DNA of 64,000 nt from Bacteroidaceae bacterium (GCA_017507385.1 JAFWAX010000049.1:1-64000); one strand, 5' to 3'. Positions 28,284 through 36,631 are shown, counted from the first letter of the stretch. Numbers and translations are program-made. Notes: a model not told the origin generated them from the sequence alone.

Positions 28284-29935
28284 CCCACTTCTTCTTTTCT
28301 GTTAGTTTAATGACTCCCTGTTTCTTCAGTGCAGACAGCATATTACCAATCTTCCTTATCTTTTGTTCCTCAGTGAGCACATCAGACAACTTGGATTGCA
28401 ACAGCGTATTAAGTTCTGCTCTTGTGGCTCCGCCAAATGAGCGCAGATACTGAATTATCATGTCTTTGAAATGGAGGTCATTGAAACTCTTGTTCCGAAT
28501 ATACTCTGTCTTTAATTCCTTGTCATCGACAGTCTTGGCGGTATAAGCAGATAGGAACAGCTTTGGATAACGCCCCTCTACAAGATGTAGTTTGCGCAAA
28601 CGTGAAGCAATATCCTTGTCAATCTTTTCATGCTTTTGTACCATATCAAGTGCAATACAGTCGTACAGCGACAGATCAGGATTGGCTTTCAACAAACGGT
28701 AATACTGCTCATTGATAAGTTTGCCGTATATCTTAACCGTTACCTCCTTCTTGGCTTGGTCTATCTGATAGTCAGGCATGGGGAAGACCACGTTTCTGCT
28801 GTTCGGTGAACACCTTCCGTATTCCACGACCGATAGTGTCGATCATATTGAAGTTCACCATTCCTTGGCAAAGTGCATAGTTGCGGTAATACTTCTGTGG
28901 TCCCGTCTGTTCAATGGCATTGCGCACAGAACCAGGCAGGAAGTAACCGCCATTGGAGAATGTCACAGAGTCAGGAGTCTCAACCATCGTCACCCTTTCC
29001 TGCATGGTATAGTCCTGATGAGCGATAGCATTATGTAAGATCTCACGGATGCTATACTCGTCATATTGTTTTACAATGTCCGGAAATAGCGTTCCGCCCG
29101 GCATTATCCGCTGATTGAGATTTCGGATTTTGGCAAGGGCTTCATCCACGGTTAGCAGGAAAGGAATGGTGAAATGCTCATAATCCCTCTTCTCATCTTG
29201 CCCATCAATCAGTACCCATGTAATAGTGGCAACAGATGGGGTCAGATAATGGACGGCTGTAGGCTTACCAAGAAGCCAGATGGCTGCCCTCGTCAGTTTG
29301 CCCTTAACTGCAACACCTGCCCTGCCAAGCAATTCCATATCATCCCAAGTATCAACCTCGGTTGCTAACTTCGGATGAACAGACTTATATTCTTCACGAG
29401 CTTTCTGCAATGCCATTGGCTCCAAATCATCAAGTGTAGCCTCTGCGACGATTTCTGCAGACCAGTCGTATGTTGGACTTGTTTCCTCCAAAATAGCATT
29501 CAGACGTTCCTGTGTCAGTTCCACCAAAGAGTCCTCTATCCGTTGCCATGCTTTGTTATGAGCATAGACAGGTAACTTCGGCAGATGCTTTGGGATATGA
29601 ATCACCCAAACCGTCTTGTGGGTATCCTCTGTGATAAACTCTTCAATATCCAGCCTTTCGCTCGACAAGTTGGCACATAGATTTGTCAGTCGAAGTGTTG
29701 CTTGCTGAGTTGTATAGTTGTATGTATCCGTCCCAACAATCCTCAACGTTTTGTCCTCGACACCAACAACCAGATGCCCACCCTCCATGTTAGCCAATGC
29801 CGACACGTAGGAGATAACATCATCCTTTTCATGACCACTGAAGCCATTCTTCAGGTTCTTGAATTCCTTCCACTCACACCCCTCATCCTCTTTGGGGTAT
29901 TGCTTGATGAGATATTGTTGTAATGCTTGTTCTCT
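28267..29935 (-). pseudogene. Broken AlbA_2-domain ATP-binding / DNA-binding protein (COG2865 type)
   Basis: The frame from about 29935 reads EWKEFKNLKNGFSGHEKDD, then ALANMEGGHLVVGVED (the AlbA_2/Schlafen-like domain), then a GHKL-like ATPase part (REILHNAIAHQDYT ... GRGIRKVF). It hits a stop at 28772. The missing C-terminal part (MPDYQIDQAKKEVTVKIYGK ... winged-helix region) continues in another frame from a GGGG run at 28780-28783; removing one base there restores the expected ...RG(L/F)PMPDYQ. The 5' end is also damaged: no ATG in frame before EWKEFK, and an in-frame TGA at about 29938. Such proteins are often linked to defence islands. Confidence 0.75.
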
Positions 29936-30038
29936 TCAAATCTGATTATAAAACCGTTACCCACAAGTGCTGTTCTAATCATTCTCACCTAATTATCAGT
30001 ATTATCCTATACTTTGTGAGTTAATGTATATCTACAAT

Positions 30039-30914
30039 CTAAAAAGGCAAATCAACGAATGCTTCCTCTTCGCAAACGAAACAATTTGGCTCATAGATTT
30101 CGCTACGGGCAATGTCCTTTATCTTGGATCGGTAGTTGCCATATACTTTGAAGTTATTAATTTCCTCGCGACGCTTGCGGCTGATTTCAACGAACTCCTG
30201 CTCGCGCTCGATGCCGAGGAATCGACGGCCTATAAGGTTGGCTGCGATGCCTGTTGTAGAGGAGCCAGCAAACGGGTCGAGAATCCAACCATTCTGGTTG
30301 GTAGATGCAAGAATGATGCGGGTGAGCAAGGCGAGGGGCTTCTGCGTGGGATGCTTGCCGCAGGACTTTTCCCACGGGGCGATGGCAGGCAGTCGCCACA
30401 CGTCGGTCATTTGCTTGTCATCGTTGAGACGCTTCATCAGTTCGTAGTTGAAATGGTGCGGACGTTTCGTGCTCTTTCTTGCCCAGATGATGAACTCGGT
30501 TGAGTAAGTAAAGTAGCGGCAGGAGATGTTGGGTGGCGGGTTGGTCTTTGCCCATGTGACTACGTTGAGAATCTTGAAACCCAATTCGGTGAGGCTGTTG
30601 GCTACGGAGAAGATGTTGTGATAGGTGCCGGAAATCCAGATGGTTCCGTCCTCCTTCAACTTGTCGCGGCAAAGGCTTATCCATCGCTTGTTGAATTCGT
30701 TGATTTCCTCGGACGTGCCACCTCTGTCCCATTCGCCCTTGTTGACGCTGACTATTTTTCCAGCCTGCACCGATATTCCGTCGTTGGAGAGGAAGTATGG
30801 CGGGTCGGCAAATATCATGTCGAAATGGAAATTGAACTGCGGGAGCAATTCAAAGGTATCGCCATGAAGGAGGGTGAAGTCGCGTGACGCGGAACGGTAG
30901 TAAGGGGTAATCAT
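30039..30914 (-). CDS. DpnA-like DNA adenine methyltransferase (second GATC methylase)
   Basis: 291 aa from MITPYYRSASRDF; this ATG overlaps the stop of the preceding gene as ATGA (30911-30914). The catalytic motif DPPY comes first (about residues 37-40) and the SAM-binding DPFAGSSTTG is near the C-terminus (about residue 210). This order (beta class) matches M2.DpnII/DpnA, which methylates adenine in GATC including single-stranded DNA. It is the last gene of a complete DpnII/MboI-like operon. In the family this second methylase protects incoming single-stranded DNA, as in transfer; this fits the adjacent mobilisation gene. Confidence 0.85.
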   Translation of the reverse strand: MITPYYRSASRDFTLLHGDTFELLPQFNFHFDMIFADPPYFLSNDGISVQAGKIVSVNKGEWDRGGTSEEINEFNKRWISLCRDKLKEDGTIWISGTYHNIFSVANSLTELGFKILNVVTWAKTNPPPNISCRYFTYSTEFIIWARKSTKRPHHFNYELMKRLNDDKQMTDVWRLPAIAPWEKSCGKHPTQKPLALLTRIILASTNQNGWILDPFAGSSTTGIAANLIGRRFLGIEREQEFVEISRKRREEINNFKVYGNYRSKIKDIARSEIYEPNCFVCEEEAFVDLPF

Positions 30915-31441
30915 AGGTCGTCCATCATTTCCTGGAAGCTTTTCCATGACAAAGCTCTGCCTGCTTTTGTCGGGTAGTTGACATCTTCCTGTCCCCAAAT
31001 CCATTTGTATGCTTTGATGAGGGCTTCTGGCGCTTCTCCTGTTTGAAAGTTCAAGCTTCTAATATCACTAATAAAGTCTTCGGGTTCCTCTCCATTATAT
31101 GTTTTCTCTAGATATTTCAACAACTTTGTTCCTTGAATTTTATCCTCAGATAATTTTGCTCTGACATCTTCGATGATTTGGTCGTGTGAGATTTGCCAGA
31201 GGGAATTATCTGACGGGGCGAAAATGAACACCTGTATGTCCTCTTTGTAAGGCTGTCCGTATGCTCTCTTTCCACCAGGCTTGGTGATGGCAATCCTTCG
31301 TCCGTCGCCAAGTTGTTCCACTTCGTAGCCTCTATACTCAACGTCAATGATGGCTTGTGCAAAAGCCTTACGCTCCATATTCCTGATGTGGAGTTTCTTC
31401 AAGTCGATAGAGTGATTGTATTTGTTCTTTATTGTAGCCAT
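30911..31441 (-). CDS. Unknown protein embedded in the DpnII-type operon
   Basis: 176 aa from MATIKNKYNHSID; the frame extends upstream into the endonuclease gene, but this ATG leaves a tidy 19-bp spacer. The protein is mixed alpha/beta with KAFAQAIIDVEYRGYEVEQLGDGRRIAI, AITKPGGKRAYG and a C-terminal helical part with several Trp. No methyltransferase or nuclease motif is recognised. It is translationally coupled (ATGA) to the DpnA-like gene. It may be an accessory specificity or control factor; I cannot name it. Confidence 0.7.
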   Translation of the reverse strand: MATIKNKYNHSIDLKKLHIRNMERKAFAQAIIDVEYRGYEVEQLGDGRRIAITKPGGKRAYGQPYKEDIQVFIFAPSDNSLWQISHDQIIEDVRAKLSEDKIQGTKLLKYLEKTYNGEEPEDFISDIRSLNFQTGEAPEALIKAYKWIWGQEDVNYPTKAGRALSWKSFQEMMDDL

Positions 31442-31460
31442 GATTTTCTGCTCTTTAAGT

Positions 31461-32300
31461 TTATGCATTTTCCAATCCGTCAAGAAACCCTCGGAGTGTC
31501 GAGAGGTTATAGACGCTCGGAATCGTGTAGTATGCCTCCTGCAATTTATTCTTGGCATTCTCCCAGCCTTTTCCGTCGGTGACCCACAGAAACTCGAAGC
31601 CGTCAACGGCATTGATTTTCGGGGCAAGTTCGGTGAAGGAACGTGCGGTTTCGTTGAGTTTGCTGCCGCCACCGCTGTAGAAATTCACTTCGGCAAGATA
31701 GGTCTTTTCCTTTGCCTCAATCACGAAGTCGAAACGTTTCTTGTCTGTGCCAAGGGCTTTCGTGATGGCAGGCCATTCGCTCGAATAGACTTCCTTGCGG
31801 TATTTCAATCCGCTGCCCTTGATGATAAGTTCCACGGTGTCCTCCATAGCGTCGCCGCTTCGGTTCTTGCGGGCATTGGAGTCGAGGCCGACTTCCACGC
31901 CGAAAACGTAATCAACGAGATTCCTGACGTTTTTGTCCTTGAAAATCTTGGCAAGGCCTGTGCCCTCGATAAATTCCATCACGCCATCGAGCGTTGTGAG
32001 GTAACTTTCAAGCAGAACGAACTCGGCATCGGCGTTGATGACCTTCTTTCTGTCGCGTTTGCGGCACGCAATGAGAATTTGCAGGACCTCGAACACCCGC
32101 TTGTCGTTGTTCCAAAGTTCCGTGACAGCCGCCCGCAAATCTTCCTTGCCGAGCAGATAGTTGAGAGAGTTCAACTTTATTTCGATGCTGGCCACGTTGG
32201 TCTTCACTTTAGGAAAGTCAGTCCAGTAACTCAACGTAGCATTAGTTTCGGAGAGTTGCGACATGAAGGTCTTGAACTCCGCTTCTGTATGTGCGCTCAT
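31461..32300 (-). CDS. DpnII/MboI-type restriction endonuclease (GATC)
   Basis: 279 aa, the DpnII length. The PD-(D/E)XK core is visible as KRFDFVIEAKEKTYLAEVNFYSGGGSK, where EVNFYSGGGSKLNETARS is the signature of the DpnII/MboI family. The N-terminal helical region and VGLDSNARKNRSGDAMED also fit. It should cut unmethylated GATC. Its start lies 3 bp from the stop of the Dam-like methylase, so they are tightly coupled, the methylase being translated first. Confidence 0.9.
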   Translation of the reverse strand: MSAHTEAEFKTFMSQLSETNATLSYWTDFPKVKTNVASIEIKLNSLNYLLGKEDLRAAVTELWNNDKRVFEVLQILIACRKRDRKKVINADAEFVLLESYLTTLDGVMEFIEGTGLAKIFKDKNVRNLVDYVFGVEVGLDSNARKNRSGDAMEDTVELIIKGSGLKYRKEVYSSEWPAITKALGTDKKRFDFVIEAKEKTYLAEVNFYSGGGSKLNETARSFTELAPKINAVDGFEFLWVTDGKGWENAKNKLQEAYYTIPSVYNLSTLRGFLDGLENA

Positions 32301-32303
32301 AAT

Positions 32304-33272
32304 TTACAATGCGAGTTTATATTGGTTATTGATGATTTCTTTCTGGAGCTTCGACGTATAGTTTCTGATGAGAAGTTCTGTCAATTTACCTCGCTTGCTG
32401 GCGTTGGCATTGACCATGCGAGATGCAAAGACACGCTGGATGTCGAAGCCCTCGTAGATGTCATCGAAGAATGTGTCATCAGGGTTCTTGGCAGAACAGT
32501 CGGAGTTCGAGAGCATCCAGCGGACATTTTCTTTACGATCGAGCATTCGGCAAAAATCCGCTAGTTCTCGCTGGCTATCATCATTGAAGTCCTCCTTGAC
32601 GTAGGAGTTAAAGCTGGATGTCGCGCTGAGAGGGCGGTATGGCGGGTCGAAGTAGAAGAATGTCAAGCCTGCTTTATCAATGGCTTTGGCTGTATCCTTG
32701 AAATCTCCATTGAGGATTTGAACATCGAAGCGGTTCAGCAGCTCGCTGTCGGCGTAGATGATTTCCTCGTTGCAGATGGTCGGATTGGCGTAGCGACCGA
32801 AAGGAACATTGAATTTTCCTTTGGCGTTTTCACGGTAAAGACCATTGAAGCATGTTCGGTTAAGAAAAATGAAAATAGCGGACTTATCAAGGCTGCTTAA
32901 TACCTCCTCGTTAAATCGGCGGCGCATTTCGAGGTAAAAATTCTTTCGCCCATCCTCCGTTGTAATGTTAAGATACTGTTGTTCGATGTGTTTCAAACGA
33001 TGGACAAGCCCCTCCGGTTCCTGCTTGATGACTCTGTAGACTTCCGTCAGATTACGGTTGATGTCGTTAATAACTACTTGCTTGATGTTCATGAAGTTTT
33101 GCAGCATATAGAAAAGCATCGCTCCACCACCGACAAAAGGCTCTATATACGTAAATTCCTCCTCATGCAAAACTGTCGGCAATTGTTTCTCAAGTTGCTG
33201 GAGAAGCTGCCCCTTTCCACCAACCCATTTAATAAATGGTTTTGCTTGTTCCTTCGTATTTATATGTATCAT
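32304..33272 (-). CDS. Dam/DpnM-type N6-adenine methyltransferase (GATC)
   Basis: 322 aa from MIHINTKEQAKPFIKWVGGKG; 17 extra upstream residues are in frame but this ATG fits the family start. SAM-binding FIKWVGGKGQLL and YIEPFVGGGAMLFYML, DINRNLTEVYRVI, and catalytic FDPPYRPL follow the alpha-class (Dam) order. It protects host GATC sites from the adjacent endonuclease. A triple 11-bp repeat lies upstream, between it and the controller gene. Confidence 0.92.
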   Translation of the reverse strand: MIHINTKEQAKPFIKWVGGKGQLLQQLEKQLPTVLHEEEFTYIEPFVGGGAMLFYMLQNFMNIKQVVINDINRNLTEVYRVIKQEPEGLVHRLKHIEQQYLNITTEDGRKNFYLEMRRRFNEEVLSSLDKSAIFIFLNRTCFNGLYRENAKGKFNVPFGRYANPTICNEEIIYADSELLNRFDVQILNGDFKDTAKAIDKAGLTFFYFDPPYRPLSATSSFNSYVKEDFNDDSQRELADFCRMLDRKENVRWMLSNSDCSAKNPDDTFFDDIYEGFDIQRVFASRMVNANASKRGKLTELLIRNYTSKLQKEIINNQYKLAL

Positions 33273-33294
33273 ATATATCTTTTCTATATTTGAC

Positions 33295-33348
33295 TTACCC
33301 ACTAATTTTCCCGAGTTACCCATTAAGTGTTTTATAGTTACCCACTAA
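33295..33348. promoter_or_regulatory. Triple operator-like repeat upstream of the R-M operon
   Basis: TTACCCACTAA occurs at 33295-33305, TTACCCATTAA at 33316-33326 and TTACCCACTAA at 33338-33348. Spacing is 21-22 bp, two helical turns, so all lie on one DNA face. They sit between the controller gene and the methylase gene, the place of controller (C-box) sites in restriction-modification systems. Confidence 0.65.
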
Positions 33349-33364
33349 CTCAAAAAGAGGGGTG

Positions 33365-33577
33365 TTACATTTGACTTTTCTTTGTTCTTACTAATTCTGT
33401 CAGTTCCACATCAAGCAGGTCTGCAATTCTTAGATATGTTTCCATCGTTGGCTGGCAGTCATTGGTACACCATTTTGATACGGTAGTAGGCGCACATCCC
33501 AACTGTTCTGCCAACCACTTATTGGTTCTTTTCTTCTCTGCAAGCACAACTTTGATGCGATTAATGTCTTTGTCCAT
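33365..33577 (-). CDS. XRE-family controller protein of the R-M operon
   Basis: 70 aa from MDKDINRIKVVLAEKK; upstream residues in frame are hydrophobic and unlikely. It is a single HTH_3 domain: TNKWLAEQLGCAPTTVSKWCTNDCQPTMETYLRIADLLDV is split over the helix-turn-helix positions 18-58. Size and place, first in the operon, fit an R-M controller. The likely targets are the three repeats just downstream of its stop. Confidence 0.85.
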   Translation of the reverse strand: MDKDINRIKVVLAEKKRTNKWLAEQLGCAPTTVSKWCTNDCQPTMETYLRIADLLDVELTELVRTKKSQM

Positions 33578-33737
33578 AATGGATTTATATTGTTCTTGGT
33601 ACAAAATTATAAATTTTCTCTGAAAGAACACACAAAACGTTCGTATATTTAGTAAATAATCTCATTTTAATGTTATTTTCCCCACTTTTTTATATACCTT
33701 TTCTGATATTCGTCTGTCAATTCTGTCACTTTTTGCA

Positions 33738-34100
33738 TCATCTGCTCAACTGCATCATGTATTTCTCCAACTTACATACAAGCGCCATTGTTCTTCGTTC
33801 AGAGAAATGGCTTTTCAACTCTTTTAAGGTCTGATTATAATTGTTGCCCACCATACGGAATTGAGCATGGAAGTCGCTCAACTTGGTATAATACTCATGC
33901 AGACTCTTGTCGAAAGCTACCACATGAAAAGGCTCTCCAAAAATTCGCGCCTTGATGAATGCGGACTTGCTTGTCATGCCAGAACGGTCAAACATCTTTA
34001 GAAAGCGCATATCTTCTTCATTACTGAAGTTTACGGAATAGCGGTTTGTTGCCGGGTCTAACTTGCGATTTCTCCCACCATTGCTTCTTTTGTTGTTCAT
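33738..34100 (-). CDS. MobC-like mobilisation (relaxosome) protein
   Basis: 120 aa. A basic, Asn/Arg-rich start (MNNKRSNGGRNRKLDP) is followed by a ribbon-helix-helix-like part (YSVNFSNEEDMRFLKMF) and the family segment FRMVGNNYNQTLKELKSHF. Bacteroidetes MobC/MocB-type proteins have this layout and precede a relaxase gene. No relaxase follows here (the R-M operon does), so the gene is a leftover of a mobilisable element. The DNA it would bind is not identified. Confidence 0.75.
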   Translation of the reverse strand: MNNKRSNGGRNRKLDPATNRYSVNFSNEEDMRFLKMFDRSGMTSKSAFIKARIFGEPFHVVAFDKSLHEYYTKLSDFHAQFRMVGNNYNQTLKELKSHFSERRTMALVCKLEKYMMQLSR

Positions 34101-34399
34101 CTTTGTTATTTGGGGTTTGACATAATAATTATCACTTGATGCTTACAGCAAGTATGGACAGGCAGACCGACTTCGGAGGACAGCCACAGCCCTCGGAAGA
34201 GCAAGGAGTTCCACCTACATGGTCTATGCCCCCTTCTTTGCCCTATGGCTGAACAGGAATGACAGACATTCAAGATAACGTCACGCGAGTTCGATATAAC
34301 AAAAATATGTTTATTTGCAGTGCCTTTGCGAGGCAGAATCTTTAGAGCGAACTGACGTTTTCTCCAGAGCCGCGCAAGGCTCATATCCGCTTCATCTGC
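34101..34399. other. Gene-poor stretch next to mobC
   Basis: There is no convincing gene. A minus-strand frame (34106-34384) is open but rich in unusual composition and unlike any family I know. A small inverted repeat (ACTTG ... CAAGT) near 34134-34155 upstream of mobC could belong to an old transfer origin, but this is speculation. Confidence 0.4.
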
Positions 34400-34597
34400 T
34401 TAATCATCGCGAAGCGGTATGTTTATAGACAAGTTCCTGCGGAACGATGGAACGGATTGAACGGATGTGGAATTGATTTTTCTCACGTTATTCTCCAGCC
34501 TCTTCCTTATGCTTGACCCACCTTTTTTCAAGTAGTCCATGATGTACTTCACGTTGGCGGCGATGCTGACATGCCGAAACTCATCAGCGCAGCCCAA
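34400..34597 (-). pseudogene. Decayed tail of a locus-B anti-sigma paralogue
   Basis: Positions 34535-34588 match 35292-35346 (the 3' end of the anti-sigma gene at 35262) with a few mismatches and one indel; the minus frame reads SIAANVKYIMDYL against SIAANVKDIMD. The rest of the paralogue is missing. The fragment lies at the right edge of the island, facing the intact gene 0.7 kb away. Confidence 0.65.
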
Positions 34598-34632
34598 AGC
34601 GATAATACATCATGCCAACTGAATACAAACTC

Positions 34633-34664
34633 TTGACAAAGGCATATTTTTTTTGTATCTTTGC
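34633..34664 (+). promoter_or_regulatory. Full promoter upstream of the double hairpin
   Basis: TTG (34633-34635), a 20-bp spacer and TATCTTTGC (34656-34664), an exact Bacteroidetes -33/-7 arrangement. Predicted transcript start near 34671. Confidence 0.75.
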
Positions 34665-34670
34665 ACTTGC

Positions 34671-34801
34671 AATCAGCTTCTCAGACAGGAAGCCATCCAA
34701 CAACAGCGCCCCGTAAACCGATTGTTGCGGCTGATGAGCCGCAACAATCGGTTTATCAATCGCAACTTTCGGCACATCAGCCGAAAGTTGCGATTATTTT
34801 T
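34671..34801 (+). ncRNA. Candidate small RNA with two perfect tandem hairpins
   Basis: Downstream of the promoter lie two perfect stem-loops: 17-bp arms 34715-34731 / 34738-34754 with a TGATGA loop, and 16-bp arms 34758-34773 / 34780-34795 with an ACATCA loop. A short T-rich stretch (TTATTTTTG) ends the second. Both stems close with GGC/GCC at the loop. The arrangement promoter - hairpin - hairpin/terminator gives a transcript of about 130 nt. It could also be a leader of the micro-ORF at 34947. Not matched by me to any known RNA family. Confidence 0.55.
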
Positions 34802-34946
34802 GTCCCTTCGCGAGAAGCAAAAGAGACGCAAGGCGTAAAGAACTTGAAGCGGCGAGGGAAATGTTCCCAAAGCCATATCGTTCAAAAGACGAATTCGAGA
34901 AAACCGTTCCTATCGTGAAAATTGTTAATAAATAAAATCTACATTT

Positions 34947-35087
34947 ATGAAAAAGTTTATATTTATATTATTTGTGCTCGTATCCATGAGTGCGACTGCA
35001 CAAAACGACGTAACAAAGTTTCTCGGCATCCTCCTCTCGCTGGACAGCATACAAGTGATAGAGCGGCAAACCAACACCGTTGAATAA
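34947..35087 (+). pseudogene. Chimeric 46-codon micro-ORF: signal peptide fused to the GH35 tail
   Basis: The frame starts with a good signal peptide (MKKFIFILFVLVSMSATAQ), continues NDVTKFLGI as at the start of many Bacteroidales secreted proteins, then switches to LLSLDSIQVIERQTNTVE. That tail is the C-terminus of the GH35 protein (28039-28101; 61 of 63 bp identical). It is a junction of the head of one gene and the tail of another; whether the peptide is made is unknown. Confidence 0.75.
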
Positions 35088-35153
35088 GAATTTATCCTAA
35101 GGATAATCCTGATTAGGATAATTACAGAAAGAAATCATACCTCACCTTACAAC

Positions 35154-35193
35154 CGTACCCCTCGGGTACGACACATCGTAGTCGAGGGGTACG
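35154..35193. terminator. Terminator between convergent units
   Basis: An 11-bp stem (CGTACCCCTCG / CGAGGGGTACG) with an inner TACGA/TCGTA stem, followed by ATTTTTC. Small palindromes of TTATCC/GGATAA lie just before it (35092-35125). Confidence 0.7.
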
Positions 35194-35261
35194 ATTTTTC
35201 TGAGCCATCAGAATGAAAGAACGAACATCCAGCCTACAAACGACAGAATTTGTCGTTTGTT

Positions 35262-35666
35262 TCACCTCTCTGCTTGCATACGAACACGCATGTCCATGAT
35301 GTCCTTCACGTTGGCGGCGATGCTGATGATGCCGAGACTCATCAGCAGGGAGAGGGTTGTGGCTACGATGATGCGTGAGTTTTCGCTGAACCACTGAAGG
35401 AGGACGAGGTGGGTGCGGAAGGTGAAGAGGGGGACTTGGGCAGGCGTGGAAAGAAGGAAGACCATGCCGACTGCACCGCCGATGATGCCAGCCACAAAGG
35501 CAACCATCATCATCATCTTATAGCGACGAAGTGTTGCTTCCTGATACTGTTTGATGAACTCAACGGCATCAAGGCGTTTAGTAAGTGATGCCATGAAGGC
35601 ATCGCTGTCGTCGAAATGAGGCTTTTGGGCTTGAAAGAGTTCCTCAAGGGCTTTATCTTTGTTCAT
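35262..35666 (-). CDS. Putative anti-sigma factor, two-pass membrane protein (locus B)
   Basis: 134 aa. The cytoplasmic N-terminus (about 1-48) is followed by two membrane segments (MMMMVAFVAGIIGGAVGMVF and IIVATTLSLLMSLGIISI) with a short loop between. Its start overlaps the sigma gene's stop (35663-35666), so translation is coupled. The anti-sigma role is inferred from this coupling. A decayed copy of its 3' end lies at 34535-34588. Confidence 0.7.
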   Translation of the reverse strand: MNKDKALEELFQAQKPHFDDSDAFMASLTKRLDAVEFIKQYQEATLRRYKMMMMVAFVAGIIGGAVGMVFLLSTPAQVPLFTFRTHLVLLQWFSENSRIIVATTLSLLMSLGIISIAANVKDIMDMRVRMQAER

Positions 35667-36139
35667 ATCTTCAGTCTTTCTTTAAGTTTGTTACGTCCTC
35701 GTGAGAGTTGCTGCTTGACGGCATCCTCAGAGGATTCTGTGATGGTGGCTATCTCTTTGATGCTGTACCCATTGAGGTAGAACAGCGTGATGGAAGAGCG
35801 TTCCTTGGGTGGAAGGGTACGCAGGGCGAGGTAGAGGTCTTGATGGGCAAAGGAGGATTCAGCAGAGGTATTGCCAATGAGTGTTCGTGCCGCCTCGATG
35901 CTCTCCATCGTGCGACAACTCGCCTTATGGTTGAGGAACGTGTTGTGGGCAATCTTGAAAAGCCATGAACGGAACTTCCCCTTGTCCTGATACCCTGCCG
36001 AGGAGAGGTAAGCCTTGACCAGAGCATCTTGTGCCAAGTCATTGGCATCATCCTTGTTGCCACAGCAGAGGGCAAGCAAGAAACCTCTGAGTGCCTCTTG
36101 CTCACGCTCCACGTGGGTGATGAATTCTTCTCGTGTCAC
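35663..36139 (-). CDS. ECF-type RNA polymerase sigma factor (locus B)
   Basis: 158 aa with region 2 (LCCGNKDDANDLAQDALVKAY, FRSWLFKIAHNTFLNH) and region 4 (LRTLPPKERSSITLFYLNGYSIKEIATITESSEDAVKQQLSRGR split over about residues 107-150). It is the second gene of a three-gene unit with a DUF6249 membrane protein before it and a two-pass membrane protein after it. Confidence 0.92.
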   Translation of the reverse strand: MTREEFITHVEREQEALRGFLLALCCGNKDDANDLAQDALVKAYLSSAGYQDKGKFRSWLFKIAHNTFLNHKASCRTMESIEAARTLIGNTSAESSFAHQDLYLALRTLPPKERSSITLFYLNGYSIKEIATITESSEDAVKQQLSRGRNKLKERLKI

Positions 36140-36142
36140 GGG

Positions 36143-36631
36143 TTATGCCTGTTGGGACAGTTGACGTTCTTCTGCTTCAATCTCTTTGGCAAGCATCTTC
36201 TTGCCCACATAATAATTGATCAGGAAGGCGATGCCTACAGAAGACGCAATGAACCCTATGCCATAAAAGAACATGAGGTCCTTTGGAGTAGCACCGCCGT
36301 TAGCATCTATCACCAGCCCAAAAATGATGAAGCCAAGACCCACGAACATGATGACACTACCCCATAACAATTTTGTGAGCAGCCTTTCCTTCAAGAGATT
36401 ATTCTTGGGGGACATATTCTTAATCAATTCGCTAATATCCATTTCTGGGTTCTTCTCCATGGCTGCCAGCACAATCTTTGTACGAGAATTAGCATCATTC
36501 ATCATCTTTCGAATGATAAACCAAGCAACCATGATAGGAAGGATACAAAAAATGGCAATAGGCTTCAATATATCGCCTAATGCAAAGATTTCTTCTTGTC
36601 CAAAACTTTCCATATTAAATGTCGTTTTCAA
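36143..36631 (-). CDS. DUF6249-type membrane protein in ECF operon B
   Basis: 162 aa: a membrane segment near the N-terminus (ILKPIAIFCILPIMVAWFII), a charged loop (about 44-85), then two more segments (LLWGSVIMFVGLGFIIFGLV and LMFFYGIGFIASSVGIAFLI) and a charged C-terminus. This is the DUF6249 layout commonly found beside ECF sigma genes in Bacteroidales. It ends 3 bp before the sigma gene. A second ATG (36613) is possible as start. Confidence 0.75.
   Translation of the reverse strand: MKTTFNMESFGQEEIFALGDILKPIAIFCILPIMVAWFIIRKMMNDANSRTKIVLAAMEKNPEMDISELIKNMSPKNNLLKERLLTKLLWGSVIMFVGLGFIIFGLVIDANGGATPKDLMFFYGIGFIASSVGIAFLINYYVGKKMLAKEIEAEERQLSQQA

Noticed and set aside
31416..32564. Long plus-strand open frame antisense to the R-M genes
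   Set aside because: It crosses the well-supported endonuclease and methylase genes on the other strand and shows no domain.
34653..34838. Small open frames across the two hairpins
   Set aside because: Open only because the hairpin sequence lacks stops; peptide is low-complexity Arg/Asn-rich and starts inside the promoter.
28102..35024. An integrase or transposase expected for the island
   Set aside because: None found on either strand; only the MobC-like gene hints at mobility.
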